Shown: piece after piece, positions 54,545-63,753 of the stretch | How the letters are laid out: the number at the start of each line of letters is the position of its first letter | How positions within the stretch are numbered: the first letter of the stretch is position 1 | Source of the DNA: Sphingomonas sp. PP-CE-3A-406 | GTDB lineage: Bacteria; Pseudomonadota; Alphaproteobacteria; Sphingomonadales; Sphingomonadaceae | Assembly: GCF_003688625.1 (NCBI RefSeq) | Contig: NZ_RCWY01000002.1 | Coordinates: forward strand, 1,054,001 to 1,118,000 | Length of the DNA stretch: 64,000 bases | Direction: 5' to 3' | Program-made: the position numbers and the translations under genes | The notes under the pieces: generated by a model | The model's input: only the letters and a program-made list of their open reading frames with translations | Databases searched by the model: none | What the model was told of the DNA's origin: nothing

Positions 54545-56458
54545 TCAGCGCACCAGCGGCAGGCTGATATAGCTTTCGTCGACACCCGCGACGGTGATCT
54601 TCTGCGTCGCCTTCACGTAATCCTTTGGTTGCGCGAAGAAGATGTTCGGGACGAAGGTCTGCGGATTGCGATCGTAGAGCGGGAACCAGCTCGACTGGAC
54701 CTGCACCATGATCTTGTGCCCCGGCAGGAACACATGGTTGGTGGTCGGCAGCGCGAACTTGTATTTGAGCGGCACGTTCGCGGCGATCGGCTTGGCGACC
54801 GCCAGGCTCTCGCGATAGCGGCCGCGGAAAATGTCCATCGCCACCGACAATTGATACCCCGCCATCGCCTTGTCGCCCGGCGTCACGTCGGGATACACGT
54901 CGATCAGCTTCACCACCCAGTCGCTGTCGGTGCCACTCGTCGAAGCGGTCAGGTTCACTTCGGGCACGCCCGCGATCGTCGTCGGCGTCGTCAGCGCGTC
55001 GGTGGTGAACGTCAACACGTCGGGGCGGCCGGAGACGGCACGCTGGTCGTCGACCAGCCACTGTTTCCAGGTCGATCCGGTCGCATAGGTCGGGACGGTC
55101 GGGCGCACGCGGTAGCTGACGGGTGTTGCCGGGTCGGAGATATAGTCCGCGGTCGTCGCCGCGCCGCCGGTCGCCTGGAACCCGAGCGTGCCGCCCGGCT
55201 TGAGATACAACGGCGTGCCCGCGGTTTGCGCGGTCGGCCATTTGTCGAGCCGCTGCCACTCGTTGCGCCCCGACTGGAACATCGTCACCGGCGCGACGTC
55301 CATCGCCGGCTGGTCGCTCCTCAGGTAATGCGCGAGGAACGGCGCGAGGACGTGCCAGCGCCACCATTTGGCGGTGTCGGCATCCCATTTGATCGCGCCC
55401 AGTGCGCTGCCGTCGCGCACCTCCTGGCCATGATACCACGGGCCCATCGACAGATAGACCATGTCGTTGGCGGTGTCCTTGGGCTCCAGCGCTCGGTAGA
55501 CCGCGGGCGCGCCGTAGATGTCCTCCTGATCCCACAATCCGCCGACGATCAGCGTCGGCACCTTCAGCGGCTGGCCGGCGAGCACGGTGTCCATCGCCTG
55601 GCTCGACCAGAACGAATCATAGGCGGGATGCTGCGTGATCTTGCGCCAGAAACCGAGCTGTTCGAGCCCCTGCGCCTTGCCGATCGCCCCCGCCGAGCCG
55701 CCCTTCAGGTAATAGTCGTAATCGTCGGCGGTGTCGGTGATCCACGGCGTGCCGGCATCCTTGGTCGCTTCCTGGCCGAGCACGTACGGCATCATGCCCT
55801 CGCGGAAGGCGCCGTTGTGGAACCAGTCGTCGCCGCGCCAGCCATCGACCATCGGGTTCATCGGCACCGACACCTTGAGCGCGGGATGCGGATTGATCAG
55901 CGCCATCAGCGGCAGAAAGCCGTCATAGCTGATCCCGCTGATCCCGACCCGGCGGTTGGACTCAGGCACGTGCTTCACCAGCCAGTCGATCGTGTCGTAG
56001 GTGTCGGTCGAATCGTCGGTCTTGGTCGGGTTCTGCGCGGTGCCAGCACGCGCGGGGTTCATCATGTAGATGCCCTGCGATCCGTGCATCCCGCGGACGT
56101 CCTGGATCACGCGGATATAGCGTGCCGCGGCGATCACGTCGCCCGCGCCGTCGCCGTGCTCGAGGATGCCCGCATAGGTGCCGCTGTCGACCTTGGTCTG
56201 CGCGTCGGCGTCATAGGGCGTGCGCGTCATCAGGATGCCCGCGTCCTTCGCACCCTTGGGCACGATGATGACGGTGTGCAGCTTGACCCCGTCGCGCATC
56301 GGGATCTCGACGACCTTGCGCACATAGTCGTAGCCGACGTCGCGCGGCGCCATCTTGGCGGGGCGTTCGTCGTAATTCTGCGCGGTCGCGGGGGCGGTCG
56401 TAGCGGTAGCCAGCGCGGCGATCGCGCAGGCGGCAAACAAACGGGTCGTTGATTTCAT
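54545..56458 (-). CDS. CocE/NonD-family hydrolase (alpha-amino-acid ester hydrolase-like), exported
   Basis: 637 residues. Signal peptide about 1-26 (ACAIAALATATTAPATAQ). The alpha/beta-hydrolase domain holds the nucleophile in VGISGISYDGFLPLMALINP (GxSYxG), a Trp-rich QDVRGMHGSQGIY oxyanion region, and a C-terminal jelly-roll domain (SWFPLYDRNPQTFVPN). Such enzymes act on esters or amides of amino acids and on beta-lactam side chains. Catalytic acid and His are placed as in the family but were not checked structurally. Confidence 0.92.
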   Translation of the reverse strand: MKSTTRLFAACAIAALATATTAPATAQNYDERPAKMAPRDVGYDYVRKVVEIPMRDGVKLHTVIIVPKGAKDAGILMTRTPYDADAQTKVDSGTYAGILEHGDGAGDVIAAARYIRVIQDVRGMHGSQGIYMMNPARAGTAQNPTKTDDSTDTYDTIDWLVKHVPESNRRVGISGISYDGFLPLMALINPHPALKVSVPMNPMVDGWRGDDWFHNGAFREGMMPYVLGQEATKDAGTPWITDTADDYDYYLKGGSAGAIGKAQGLEQLGFWRKITQHPAYDSFWSSQAMDTVLAGQPLKVPTLIVGGLWDQEDIYGAPAVYRALEPKDTANDMVYLSMGPWYHGQEVRDGSALGAIKWDADTAKWWRWHVLAPFLAHYLRSDQPAMDVAPVTMFQSGRNEWQRLDKWPTAQTAGTPLYLKPGGTLGFQATGGAATTADYISDPATPVSYRVRPTVPTYATGSTWKQWLVDDQRAVSGRPDVLTFTTDALTTPTTIAGVPEVNLTASTSGTDSDWVVKLIDVYPDVTPGDKAMAGYQLSVAMDIFRGRYRESLAVAKPIAANVPLKYKFALPTTNHVFLPGHKIMVQVQSSWFPLYDRNPQTFVPNIFFAQPKDYVKATQKITVAGVDESYISLPLVR

Positions 56459-56546
56459 TGTCTTCTTCCTTCCCTCCCGGACCGAAAAAGAAAAGGCCCG
56501 CCTTCCCTTGCGGAAAGACGAGCCCCTTTCGTAGCAATTTAGCCGA

Positions 56547-56846
56547 TCAGGCCGTCCGCGTACCGGTCAGCGGGAAGCTGCCGAACGCGCCGGCGGCGAC
56601 GCTGCCCTTGAGAACGTCGTCCTCGACGGTCGCCTTGCAGTCGAGCGTCATCGGCATCGGCACGGTCATGCTCTGCTTCCAGGTGATCGTGTCGCCATCG
56701 ACGTCACCGGTAACGTCCATGCCACCCATCGCGCCCGACACCGCACCCGTGAAGGTGCTGCCGGCGCTGTTGACGGTCAGCGTCATCTTCTGATCGCCCA
56801 GCGGCGATTTGACCACGCAATCCCAGCTGCCATCGACGTTTGCCAT
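56547..56846 (-). CDS. Small conserved hypothetical protein
   Basis: 99 residues, predominantly beta (WDCVVKSPLGDQKMTLTVNS; GAVSGAMGGMDVTGDVDGDT; KATVEDDVLKGSVAAGAFGS). The pattern resembles small beta-barrel/lipocalin-like repeats. ATG 56846 with AGGAGAGAG upstream; a longer frame is possible but unlikely. Lies 45 bp downstream of the M16 peptidase, likely same transcript. Function unknown. Confidence 0.72.
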   Translation of the reverse strand: MANVDGSWDCVVKSPLGDQKMTLTVNSAGSTFTGAVSGAMGGMDVTGDVDGDTITWKQSMTVPMPMTLDCKATVEDDVLKGSVAAGAFGSFPLTGTRTA

Positions 56847-56891
56847 TGCACTCTCTCCTGAAGCACCACCCAGGACGCCTGGGCTCTGCAA

Positions 56892-59735
56892 TTAATTGGC
56901 GCCGGCAACCGACGCCGCGGAGATGACCTCGACCGGCAGGCCGATGCTGTCAAGCTGCGGTCGCACCGTCTTCGCATCGCCGACCACGACCCAGATCGTC
57001 TTCTTCGGATCGATCGCCTGCTGGATCGCGGTGTTGAGTTGCGGCAGGTTAAGTCCCTGATAGCGCTGCGTGATCGTTGCGTAGTAATCGTCGGGCCGCT
57101 TGAGCAGGTCGTTCTGCTGCATCGCGCCGAGCACCGCGTCGGACGTCTCGAAATTGCCCGACAGCGAACGGATCGCACCATTGATCGCACGATCGAACTC
57201 GGCCTGCGTCATCGGCTCCTTGCCGAGGAACGCGCTGATATCGGTGCGCAACGCAGCGATCGACGGGCCGGTCTGGTCCGCCTGCACCGGTGCCGACAGG
57301 ATGTAGGGCGCGGCGTGCTCGACCTGCTGGAACCGCCCCGACACGCCGTAGGACCAATGCTTGCTCTCGCGCAGATCCATGTTGACGCGACCGAGGAAGC
57401 TGCCGCCGAGCGCATCGTTCGCCGTGACGATCGGCAACAGGTCCTGCGTACCCTTCAGGCCGGTCGGGATGCCGGCGAAGATCGCCGATTGCGGGCTGTC
57501 CGGCCGATCGACCAGCACGATCTTCGGCCCCGACGGCGTGACGGTCGCCGGGAAGACCTTGGCGCCCGCCGCGCCGGTCGGCCTCCACGTACCGAACCGA
57601 CCGTCGAGCGCCGCCTTCACCTCGGTGAGCGGACGATCGCTGACGACGAAGATCTTCGCCTTGTCGGGCCGCAGCCATGCGTGCTGGAACGCGATCAGGT
57701 CCGATCGGGTCAGCGCCGCGACCGCCTTCGGATCGCCGCTGCCGATCGCCTTGGCATAGGGCGATGTCGGCCCCTGGATCAGCGGCGGCATGACGCGGGC
57801 GTAGATCCCGCCCGGGCTGGTCAGCTCCTGTGCGATCTGCGCGAGCTGCTGGTTCTTGACCCGCGCGACCTCGGCATCGGCGAACGCCGGGTTCTGCGCG
57901 ATGTCGGCGAACAGGTCGACCGCCGGCGCGAGGTTCGCACTCGGCACCTGCAACGACAGGAAAGTCCGGTCGCTCGACGCACCCGAACCGATATCCGCCC
58001 CCAGCCGCTCCTTGGCTTCGGCCAGCGCGACCGAATCGCGCGTCGGCGTGCCCTCGTCCATCATCGCGAGCGTCAGCTGCTGCGTGCCGAGCTTGCCCGC
58101 GACGTCCGCCGCGGTGCCCGCATCGAAGCTCAACACCGCCTGCGTCACCGGCACCGCGGTGCGCTGCGCGTAGACCACCTCGATACCGTTCGCGAGGCGA
58201 GTCCGCTCGACGGTCGGGAAGCTCAGGCCGGCGACCGTGCCGACTCCCGGCAACGGCCCCCGCGTCCCCTTCGGCGGCGCTTCGGGTGCGGGGACGACGT
58301 TGGCCTTGGGCGGCACGACCGCGTTGGCATAGGCGTCGCGCGGCCCGGGCACGACGGTCAGCGAATAGGCGGGGCGCGACAGCCACTTCGCCGCCGCAGC
58401 CTTCACGCTCGCCGGCGTCTCGGCCGCCAGCTGCAACAGCTGTTTCTTGTAATAGCCGGGATCGTTCGAATACAGCGCGCCCTCGGCCAGCGTCACCGCC
58501 TTGCCGCCGAACCCGCCGACCGATTCCAGCCCTTCCATCGTCCGGGCCGCGGTCGTCGTCGCGACGCGGCTGACCTCGTCCGCGGTCGGGCCGTTCTTCA
58601 GGAAATCCGCGAGAATCTCGTCGATCCGCTTCGACACCAGCGCAGGATCGACCCCCTGCCGGACGATTGCCTCGATCTCGAACATGCCGAGCTGGCTGAA
58701 GCTGCTGTTGCTCGCCGAGATCCGCGTGACCAGCTTCTCCTTCTTGACCAGCGCGGTATCGAACCGGCTGCTGGCGAGGCCACCGAGCACGCCCGCCGCA
58801 ACCTCCAGCGCGGTGCCGTCCTTGTCGTTCAGGCCGGGCACCACCCAGTTGCGGCTGATCATCACCGCCGCAACGCGGTCCTTGATCGTCTCGCTGACAG
58901 GGGCCGGCAAGGTCGGGATCGGTGCCGGCGGGACGATGCTCTGGGGCCCCTTCGGGATGCCGCCGAAATACTTCTCGGCGAGACGCTTGGCGGTGGCGGG
59001 ATCGACGTCGCCGGCGAGCACGAGCACCGCGTTGTTCGGGCCGTAATGATCCTTGAACCAGTCCTTCACCGTCTGCAGCGAGGCGGCGTCGAGATCCGCC
59101 ATCGAACCGATTGTGGTGTGGCCGTAGGGGTGATCCGCGGGGAACAGCCCTTCGGTGGTCTTGTACTGGGTCAGGCCATAGGGCTGGTTGTCGCCCTGGC
59201 GCTTTTCGTTCTGGACGACGCCGCGCTGTTCGTCGAGCACGCCCTGCGTGATCGCGCCGGTGAGATAGCCCATGCGGTCGGATTCGAGGAACAGCGCGCG
59301 GTCGAGGGCGGCGGTCGGCACCGTCTCGAAGTAATTGGTGCGATCATAATAGGTCGTGCCGTTGAAGTCGGTCGCGCCGACCTGTTTCAGCGGCTCGAAG
59401 AAGTCGCCGGGTGCGTTCTCCGACCCGTTGAACATCAGATGTTCGAACAGATGCGCGAACCCGGTCTTGCCCTTCGGCTCGAACTTCGATCCGACATTGT
59501 ACCAGACCGACACCGCCACCACCGGCGCCTTGCGGTCGGTGTGCACGACGACGCGCAGGCCGTTCTTCAGCGTGAACTGCTGGTAGGGGATATCGACCGA
59601 CTTGACGAGATCGGCGACCGGCGCAGGCTTTGCAGCTGGAAGAGCGCGGGCAACGGGAGCTTGTGCCCAACCCGGCGCGGCTGACAGAAACGCTGTTGCG
59701 GCGACACCGGCAAGAACCGTCTTTTTCGAAACCAT
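56892..59735 (-). CDS. M16-family zinc metallopeptidase, two tandem modules, exported
   Basis: 947 residues. Signal peptide about 1-24 (VAATAFLSAAPGWAQA). The first module has the inverted zinc motif HLFEHLMF and the distal Glu; the second module (about 510-930, SFDAGTAADVAGKLGTQQLT) lacks HxxEH, as in two-module pitrilysin-type peptidases where one half is inactive. Periplasmic or outer-membrane-associated peptide degradation is likely. Intact frame. Confidence 0.94.
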   Translation of the reverse strand: MVSKKTVLAGVAATAFLSAAPGWAQAPVARALPAAKPAPVADLVKSVDIPYQQFTLKNGLRVVVHTDRKAPVVAVSVWYNVGSKFEPKGKTGFAHLFEHLMFNGSENAPGDFFEPLKQVGATDFNGTTYYDRTNYFETVPTAALDRALFLESDRMGYLTGAITQGVLDEQRGVVQNEKRQGDNQPYGLTQYKTTEGLFPADHPYGHTTIGSMADLDAASLQTVKDWFKDHYGPNNAVLVLAGDVDPATAKRLAEKYFGGIPKGPQSIVPPAPIPTLPAPVSETIKDRVAAVMISRNWVVPGLNDKDGTALEVAAGVLGGLASSRFDTALVKKEKLVTRISASNSSFSQLGMFEIEAIVRQGVDPALVSKRIDEILADFLKNGPTADEVSRVATTTAARTMEGLESVGGFGGKAVTLAEGALYSNDPGYYKKQLLQLAAETPASVKAAAAKWLSRPAYSLTVVPGPRDAYANAVVPPKANVVPAPEAPPKGTRGPLPGVGTVAGLSFPTVERTRLANGIEVVYAQRTAVPVTQAVLSFDAGTAADVAGKLGTQQLTLAMMDEGTPTRDSVALAEAKERLGADIGSGASSDRTFLSLQVPSANLAPAVDLFADIAQNPAFADAEVARVKNQQLAQIAQELTSPGGIYARVMPPLIQGPTSPYAKAIGSGDPKAVAALTRSDLIAFQHAWLRPDKAKIFVVSDRPLTEVKAALDGRFGTWRPTGAAGAKVFPATVTPSGPKIVLVDRPDSPQSAIFAGIPTGLKGTQDLLPIVTANDALGGSFLGRVNMDLRESKHWSYGVSGRFQQVEHAAPYILSAPVQADQTGPSIAALRTDISAFLGKEPMTQAEFDRAINGAIRSLSGNFETSDAVLGAMQQNDLLKRPDDYYATITQRYQGLNLPQLNTAIQQAIDPKKTIWVVVGDAKTVRPQLDSIGLPVEVISAASVAGAN

Positions 59736-60111
59736 ATGCGTCAGTGATCCTCGCCTTAATTGTCACCTCACCATAAGTGCCCCGCGGGTTTGAGCAACAG
59801 AAATGACAGGCCGGCGATACGTCGAAATTCGCCGCGACGGGATCGCCGCATTCTGCATAACAGAATCTACGGCCTCCGGTATGACGCCGTTCGACTTAAA
59901 GACCGCATGATAGATTTTTCATCTTACGGTCGGCACCGCTTTTCGATGATCCGAGCCATTCTTCGGCCGACCGTCCGAAATCAGGACGATTAGCACTCGA
60001 TCATGCTGATCGAAACTTTATCCAACATTTGCGCATTGTAAGGATTGCCAATTTATAGATGAACATTGTAGGCGCGCCGCACAGGGGCCATTATCACTTC
60101 AAGGATATCTC
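59736..60111. other. 376-bp intergenic region before the MucR-like gene
   Basis: No credible gene. The part nearest the M16 gene is GC-rich; from about 59990 it becomes AT-rich (CAATTTATAGATGAACATTG). MucR/Ros regulators bind AT-rich tracts in their own promoters, so this is a plausible promoter and autoregulatory region, but I cannot mark a -10/-35 pair with confidence. Confidence 0.5.
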
Positions 60112-60627
60112 GTGACCGATACACTCAATACCGTCGAACTCGCCGCCGAACTGACCGCGGCATGGCTCGCGAACCCGAACACGCGGACCGCGGCAGACGA
60201 CGTTCCGGCTTTTCTGCTTGCGATGCATGCCGCTGTCGCCAAGCTCGTCGATGCGGGTGACGCAGAGCCTGAGGCCGCGCCGGTTTCGACCGCAGAGCCC
60301 GCAGTATCGGCGCGCAAGTCGCTTGCCTCGCCCGACCACATCATCTCGATGCTCGACGGCAAGAAGTACAAGACGCTGCGTCGTCACCTTTCGACCAATG
60401 GCCTGACGCCGGAACAGTATCGCGAGCGCTTCAACCTGAAGCCCGATTATCCGATGGTCGCCGCAACCTATTCGGAAGCGCGTCGCGCGATGGCCAAGTC
60501 GATCGGCCTCGGCCGCAAGGCGGGTTCGACCGTCGAAAAGGCTGCCGGTTCGGCGGCAACGACGGTGCGCAAGACCGGCAAGGCAGCACTCGATGCGGCC
60601 AAGAAGACGCTCGGCAACGAGGGCTGA
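60112..60627 (+). CDS. MucR/Ros-family regulator lacking zinc ligands, with basic tail
   Basis: 171 residues. The core DGKKYKTLRRHLSTNGLTPE and YRERFNLKPDYPMVAATYSE is clearly MucR. In canonical members a Cys precedes DGKKFK and two His follow; here the Cys is replaced (ISMLDGKK) and only the first His (RRHL) remains, with STNG for the second. A Lys/Ala/Thr-rich tail of about 35 residues (TVRKTGKAALDAAKKTLG) is histone-H1-like. GTG start with AAGGA six bases upstream. MucR acts as a global AT-binding silencer. Confidence 0.85.
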   Translation: MTDTLNTVELAAELTAAWLANPNTRTAADDVPAFLLAMHAAVAKLVDAGDAEPEAAPVSTAEPAVSARKSLASPDHIISMLDGKKYKTLRRHLSTNGLTPEQYRERFNLKPDYPMVAATYSEARRAMAKSIGLGRKAGSTVEKAAGSAATTVRKTGKAALDAAKKTLGNEG

Positions 60628-60636
60628 AGCACGGTC

Positions 60637-60657
60637 GGGGGAAGGTCGTCTTCCCCC
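60637..60657 (+). terminator. Hairpin after the MucR-like gene
   Basis: GGGGGAAG-gtcgt-CTTCCCCC, perfect 8-bp arms, ten bases after the stop, followed by GTCTGT. Likely terminator of modest strength. Confidence 0.6.
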
Positions 60658-60727
60658 GTCTGTCGGCCTGCAGCGATGGCTGCGCGGCCACGCGGGTCGA
60701 CATTTTAAACGCCGCGCGCGTTGGTCC

Positions 60728-60760
60728 GATAGCGGCCTGCCCTGTCGGCAGGCCGCTATC
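60728..60760 (-). terminator. Strong hairpin after the dienelactone hydrolase gene
   Basis: GATAGCGGCCTGCC (60728-60741) and GGCAGGCCGCTATC (60747-60760) pair perfectly around CTGTC. It lies 14 bp after the hydrolase stop, between the two convergent genes. Confidence 0.65.
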
Positions 60761-60774
60761 GCCAGGTCACCGCA

Positions 60775-61518
60775 TCACGCCAGGGCGCCTCGGTAGAAAT
60801 CCAGCGTCAGCGTCATCGCCTGAAGGAACAGCGCGGGATCGTAGCGCGGCCCCTCGTCCCGCAGAAATGCGTGCTGTGCATTCAACTCGTGCCACGCATA
60901 GGTCGCACCGACCTCTTCGAGCCGCGCGCGAATACGTTCGCGACCGGCAAAGGGCACATGCGGATCCTGCCGCCCCCACACGAACATTGCCTGCGCCTTC
61001 AGCTCGGCCATACGCATCAGGCTGTCATCCGACCGCCCCGCGCCCAGCGTGCCCGAATGGATATCGGTCGGATAGAAGCACGCCGCCGCCGACACGCGCG
61101 GATCGAGCGCGGCGCGATAGGCGAGATGCCCGCCGAGGCAGACCCCGAACGTCCCGATCCTGCCGTTGCACGCCGGGTTCGCCAGCAGCGCGGTGACGCC
61201 CGCCGCCGCATCGGCGTCGAACGCGGCAACCGGCTTGGCGATCTTCAGCGCGTTGCCCCGGTCGGTGCCCGTCGGATCGTAGCGCAATACCGTGCCCGCC
61301 GGCTCATACTCGTGATAGACCTCGGGCACCGCCACGACATAGCCGTTGCCGGCGATCATCGCCGCCAGCCGGCGGATCGGCGCGGTGACCTGATAGATCT
61401 CCGAATACAGAAGAATGCCGGGAAAGCGTCGCTCGCCCGCGGGCCGGAACAGGTGCATCCGCATCGAACCGCCGTCGGGCATCGCGACATCCTGGATCTC
61501 GTCGCCGTGCAGGATCAT
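60775..61518 (-). CDS. Dienelactone hydrolase family protein
   Basis: 247 residues of alpha/beta-hydrolase fold. The Cys nucleophile is in FGVCLGGHLAYRAALDPR, the acid in WGRQDPHVPFAGRE and His in NAQHAFLRDEGPRYDPA, the classical Cys-Asp-His triad of dienelactone hydrolases. ATG 61518 has GAGGAAG upstream; the frame extends to 61575. Substrate could be a lactone or another ester. Confidence 0.9.
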   Translation of the reverse strand: MILHGDEIQDVAMPDGGSMRMHLFRPAGERRFPGILLYSEIYQVTAPIRRLAAMIAGNGYVVAVPEVYHEYEPAGTVLRYDPTGTDRGNALKIAKPVAAFDADAAAGVTALLANPACNGRIGTFGVCLGGHLAYRAALDPRVSAAACFYPTDIHSGTLGAGRSDDSLMRMAELKAQAMFVWGRQDPHVPFAGRERIRARLEEVGATYAWHELNAQHAFLRDEGPRYDPALFLQAMTLTLDFYRGALA

Positions 61519-61658
61519 CCGTTCTTCCTCATACCGGTGCCGGGCAAACGCCCTGGTGGCCATTCGACCGCGCACCCGAAAGCCGGTCGGATGCCCCGCG
61601 TCCTAGCCCGATACCGTTCGAACCGGCAATACGGCCGCCCGATGCTCGCCGCGATCCG

Positions 61659-62891
61659 CTAAGCCGCGAACTCGTCGGGCAGATACCGATCGGCGACGAT
61701 CTCGTAGCGATCGCCGTCGACCAGCACCTGCGGGCTCAGCGCGCGACAATTATAGGTCGACGCCATCGCCGCACCATAGGCGCCGGTGGCGTGCAGCACG
61801 GCGAGATCGCCGCGACCGACGCGATCGATGTCGCGGGCGACCGCGAACACGTCGCCGCTTTCGCAGACCGGGCCGGCGATGGTCGCGACCATCCGCGCGC
61901 CATCGGGGACGACCGCCTCGAACCGGTGGAAGGCATCGTACAGCGCCGGTCGGGCGAGGTCGTTCATCGCCGCGTCGACGATGACGAAGGGTTCGTCCGC
62001 GCCCGGCTTCACCCAGATCACGCGCGTCATGAGCACCCCGGCGAGCCCGGCGACGACCCGGCCCGGCTCGAACGTGAGCTCGACGTCCCAGTCGCGCGTG
62101 ACGCGGGCCACCATGGTCGCATAGTCGTCGAGCGACGGAACGATGTCGTCCGCGCGGTAGGGGATGCCGAGACCACCGCCGAGATCGACGCGGTCGATCG
62201 CGTGCCCCCGTGCGCGCAGGTCCGCCACGAGCGCACCGATGCGGGCGTACGCGACTTCGAGCGGGGCCAGATCGCGAAGCTGGCTGCCGATGTGGAGCGC
62301 GACCCCGACCAGGTCGAGACCGTCGATGCGCGACAGCCGGTCGTAGATCGCGGGCACGTCGGCGATCGCGACCCCGAACTTGTTCCCGCGGCGACCGGTC
62401 GAGATCTTGGCATGCGTGCCGCCGTCGACATCGGGATTGACCCGGAGCACCGCTGTCGCCCGCATCCCCCGCGCAAACGCCAGCGCCCCGAGCACCTGGC
62501 CCTCCTCCTCCAGCTCGAGGTTGAACTGGCCGACTCCCGCCGCGAGCGCATCGGCAAGCTCGCGATCGGTCTTGCCGACGCCGGAAAAGACGATGTCCGC
62601 CGCCGCGATCCCGGCATCGAGCGCCCGCCGCATCTCGCCGCCCGAGACGATGTCCGCGCCGAAGCCGCACCCGGACAGCAATTGCAGCACCGCGCCGTTC
62701 GGGTTCGCCTTGACCGCAAACGCGACGCGCACGCGGGGAAGGATCGACAGTGCCGTTCTGAACCGGTCTGCGGCATCACGCAGCGCGGCGGCGGAATAGA
62801 CGTGGACGGGCGTGCCGACCGCCTCGGCGATCGCCGGCAGCGGTACGTCTTCGGCGCACAGCACGCCGTCCCGTGGTTCGAAATAGCCCAT
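61659..62891 (-). CDS. lysA: Diaminopimelate decarboxylase-type PLP enzyme
   Basis: 410 residues, fold III decarboxylase. PLP-binding Lys in RVRVAFAVKANPNGAVLQLL, the glycine loop VDLGGGLGIPYRADD, EPGR phosphate contact, and the Cys loop GPVCESGDVFAVARD with YGAAMASTYNCR. It decarboxylates meso-diaminopimelate to lysine if orthologous; related ornithine/arginine enzymes cannot be excluded. Downstream member of the unit 64000-61659. Confidence 0.87.
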   Translation of the reverse strand: MGYFEPRDGVLCAEDVPLPAIAEAVGTPVHVYSAAALRDAADRFRTALSILPRVRVAFAVKANPNGAVLQLLSGCGFGADIVSGGEMRRALDAGIAAADIVFSGVGKTDRELADALAAGVGQFNLELEEEGQVLGALAFARGMRATAVLRVNPDVDGGTHAKISTGRRGNKFGVAIADVPAIYDRLSRIDGLDLVGVALHIGSQLRDLAPLEVAYARIGALVADLRARGHAIDRVDLGGGLGIPYRADDIVPSLDDYATMVARVTRDWDVELTFEPGRVVAGLAGVLMTRVIWVKPGADEPFVIVDAAMNDLARPALYDAFHRFEAVVPDGARMVATIAGPVCESGDVFAVARDIDRVGRGDLAVLHATGAYGAAMASTYNCRALSPQVLVDGDRYEIVADRYLPDEFAA

Positions 62892-62961
62892 GATGTCTCG
62901 CAGTTCGGCGGTCAGGAGTACGGCGGAGCGTCGTCGTCAGGAATGCGGCGATTTGCCGCGG

Positions 62962-63225
62962 TCAGGCACGCGGCGGTTCGCGCCGCCGGCGCGTCCGACG
63001 CAGACGGACGGCGTGGATCACTTCGGCGGTATGACAATGGCCATGCCGTTCGGCACGGAGGGCGACGACGACGCGCTTGCCGTTGATCGCCAGCGTCAAT
63101 CCGAGCAGCGCGATCGGAAACACCAGCATTGCCAGCGCCGCACCGTTCGTCGCTGCCGCCACGCTGCAGGCGCCGACGGTCAGCATGACGCCGATCGCAC
63201 GCCAGAGGATATCGCGCCTGGTCAT
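62962..63225 (-). CDS. Small membrane protein
   Basis: 87 residues with two hydrophobic segments (AIGVMLTVGACSVAAATNGA; ALAMLVFPIALLGLTLAING) and an Arg-rich C-terminus (VRLRRTRRREPPRA). ATG 63225 overlaps the stop of the methyltransferase-like gene (ATGA). Unknown function; too small for a transporter on its own. Confidence 0.65.
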   Translation of the reverse strand: MTRRDILWRAIGVMLTVGACSVAAATNGAALAMLVFPIALLGLTLAINGKRVVVALRAERHGHCHTAEVIHAVRLRRTRRRREPPRA

Positions 63226-63740
63226 GCCGCGACACTCCGCGCGCAGGACACCGCCCGGTCGTCGATGACGACCCGCGCCGCTTTCCGCAGCGCGACAACC
63301 GCCTGAGGCCGGCGATCGTGCGCGGCACCGCCGTGGCACAGGACGATGTCCGCGGGCAGGTCGTGCTCGGCCTGCAACGCGGTCACCATGTCCGCCACCT
63401 CGAAAGACGCGCCGATCGCAGCGTCCGGGGCGCGGTTCGCGGCGGCCCGCGCGCGACCGATCGCGCTGGCCGATCGATCGATCCCGCGCACCTCGATCGC
63501 GGTAAAGCCGAGCATCCGCGCATGATGCGCCGCGGACAGCAGCAGCGTGCCGGCGCCGCACTCGGCATCGACGATACGGACCGCATGCCGCCCCGCGGCG
63601 CGCAATGCCGACAATGCGGCGGCGACCTGCAGCCAGCGTGGATCGTGGTGCGTCGACTTCGCCGCTGGATGCGACGCCGTGGTCCCCTTCACCGTCGTGA
63701 TCGCGGTGCGCGACCGGACCGGCAGAGCATGAACGTTCAT
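63222..63740 (-). CDS. SAM-dependent methyltransferase-like protein
   Basis: 172 residues. Motif I is VRIVDAECGAGTLLLSAAHH; the acidic end of beta-2 is VRGIDRSASAIGRARAAANR and an IVLCHGGAAH motif IV follows. The fold is class I. Substrate unknown. GGAG lies eight bases before ATG 63740 but only two before ATG 63746, so I use the former. Coupled to the membrane protein downstream. Confidence 0.72.
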   Translation of the reverse strand: MNVHALPVRSRTAITTVKGTTASHPAAKSTHHDPRWLQVAAALSALRAAGRHAVRIVDAECGAGTLLLSAAHHARMLGFTAIEVRGIDRSASAIGRARAAANRAPDAAIGASFEVADMVTALQAEHDLPADIVLCHGGAAHDRRPQAVVALRKAARVVIDDRAVSCARSVAA

Positions 63741-63753
63741 CGCCATCTCTCCG

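Noticed and set aside
54347..56452. 701-residue plus-strand frame opposite the CocE-type gene
   Set aside because: Arg/His/Val-rich shadow; the minus strand encodes a signal peptide and complete hydrolase motifs.
57039..59684. 881-residue plus-strand frame opposite the M16 peptidase
   Set aside because: Antisense to a well-supported peptidase gene; no coherent domain.
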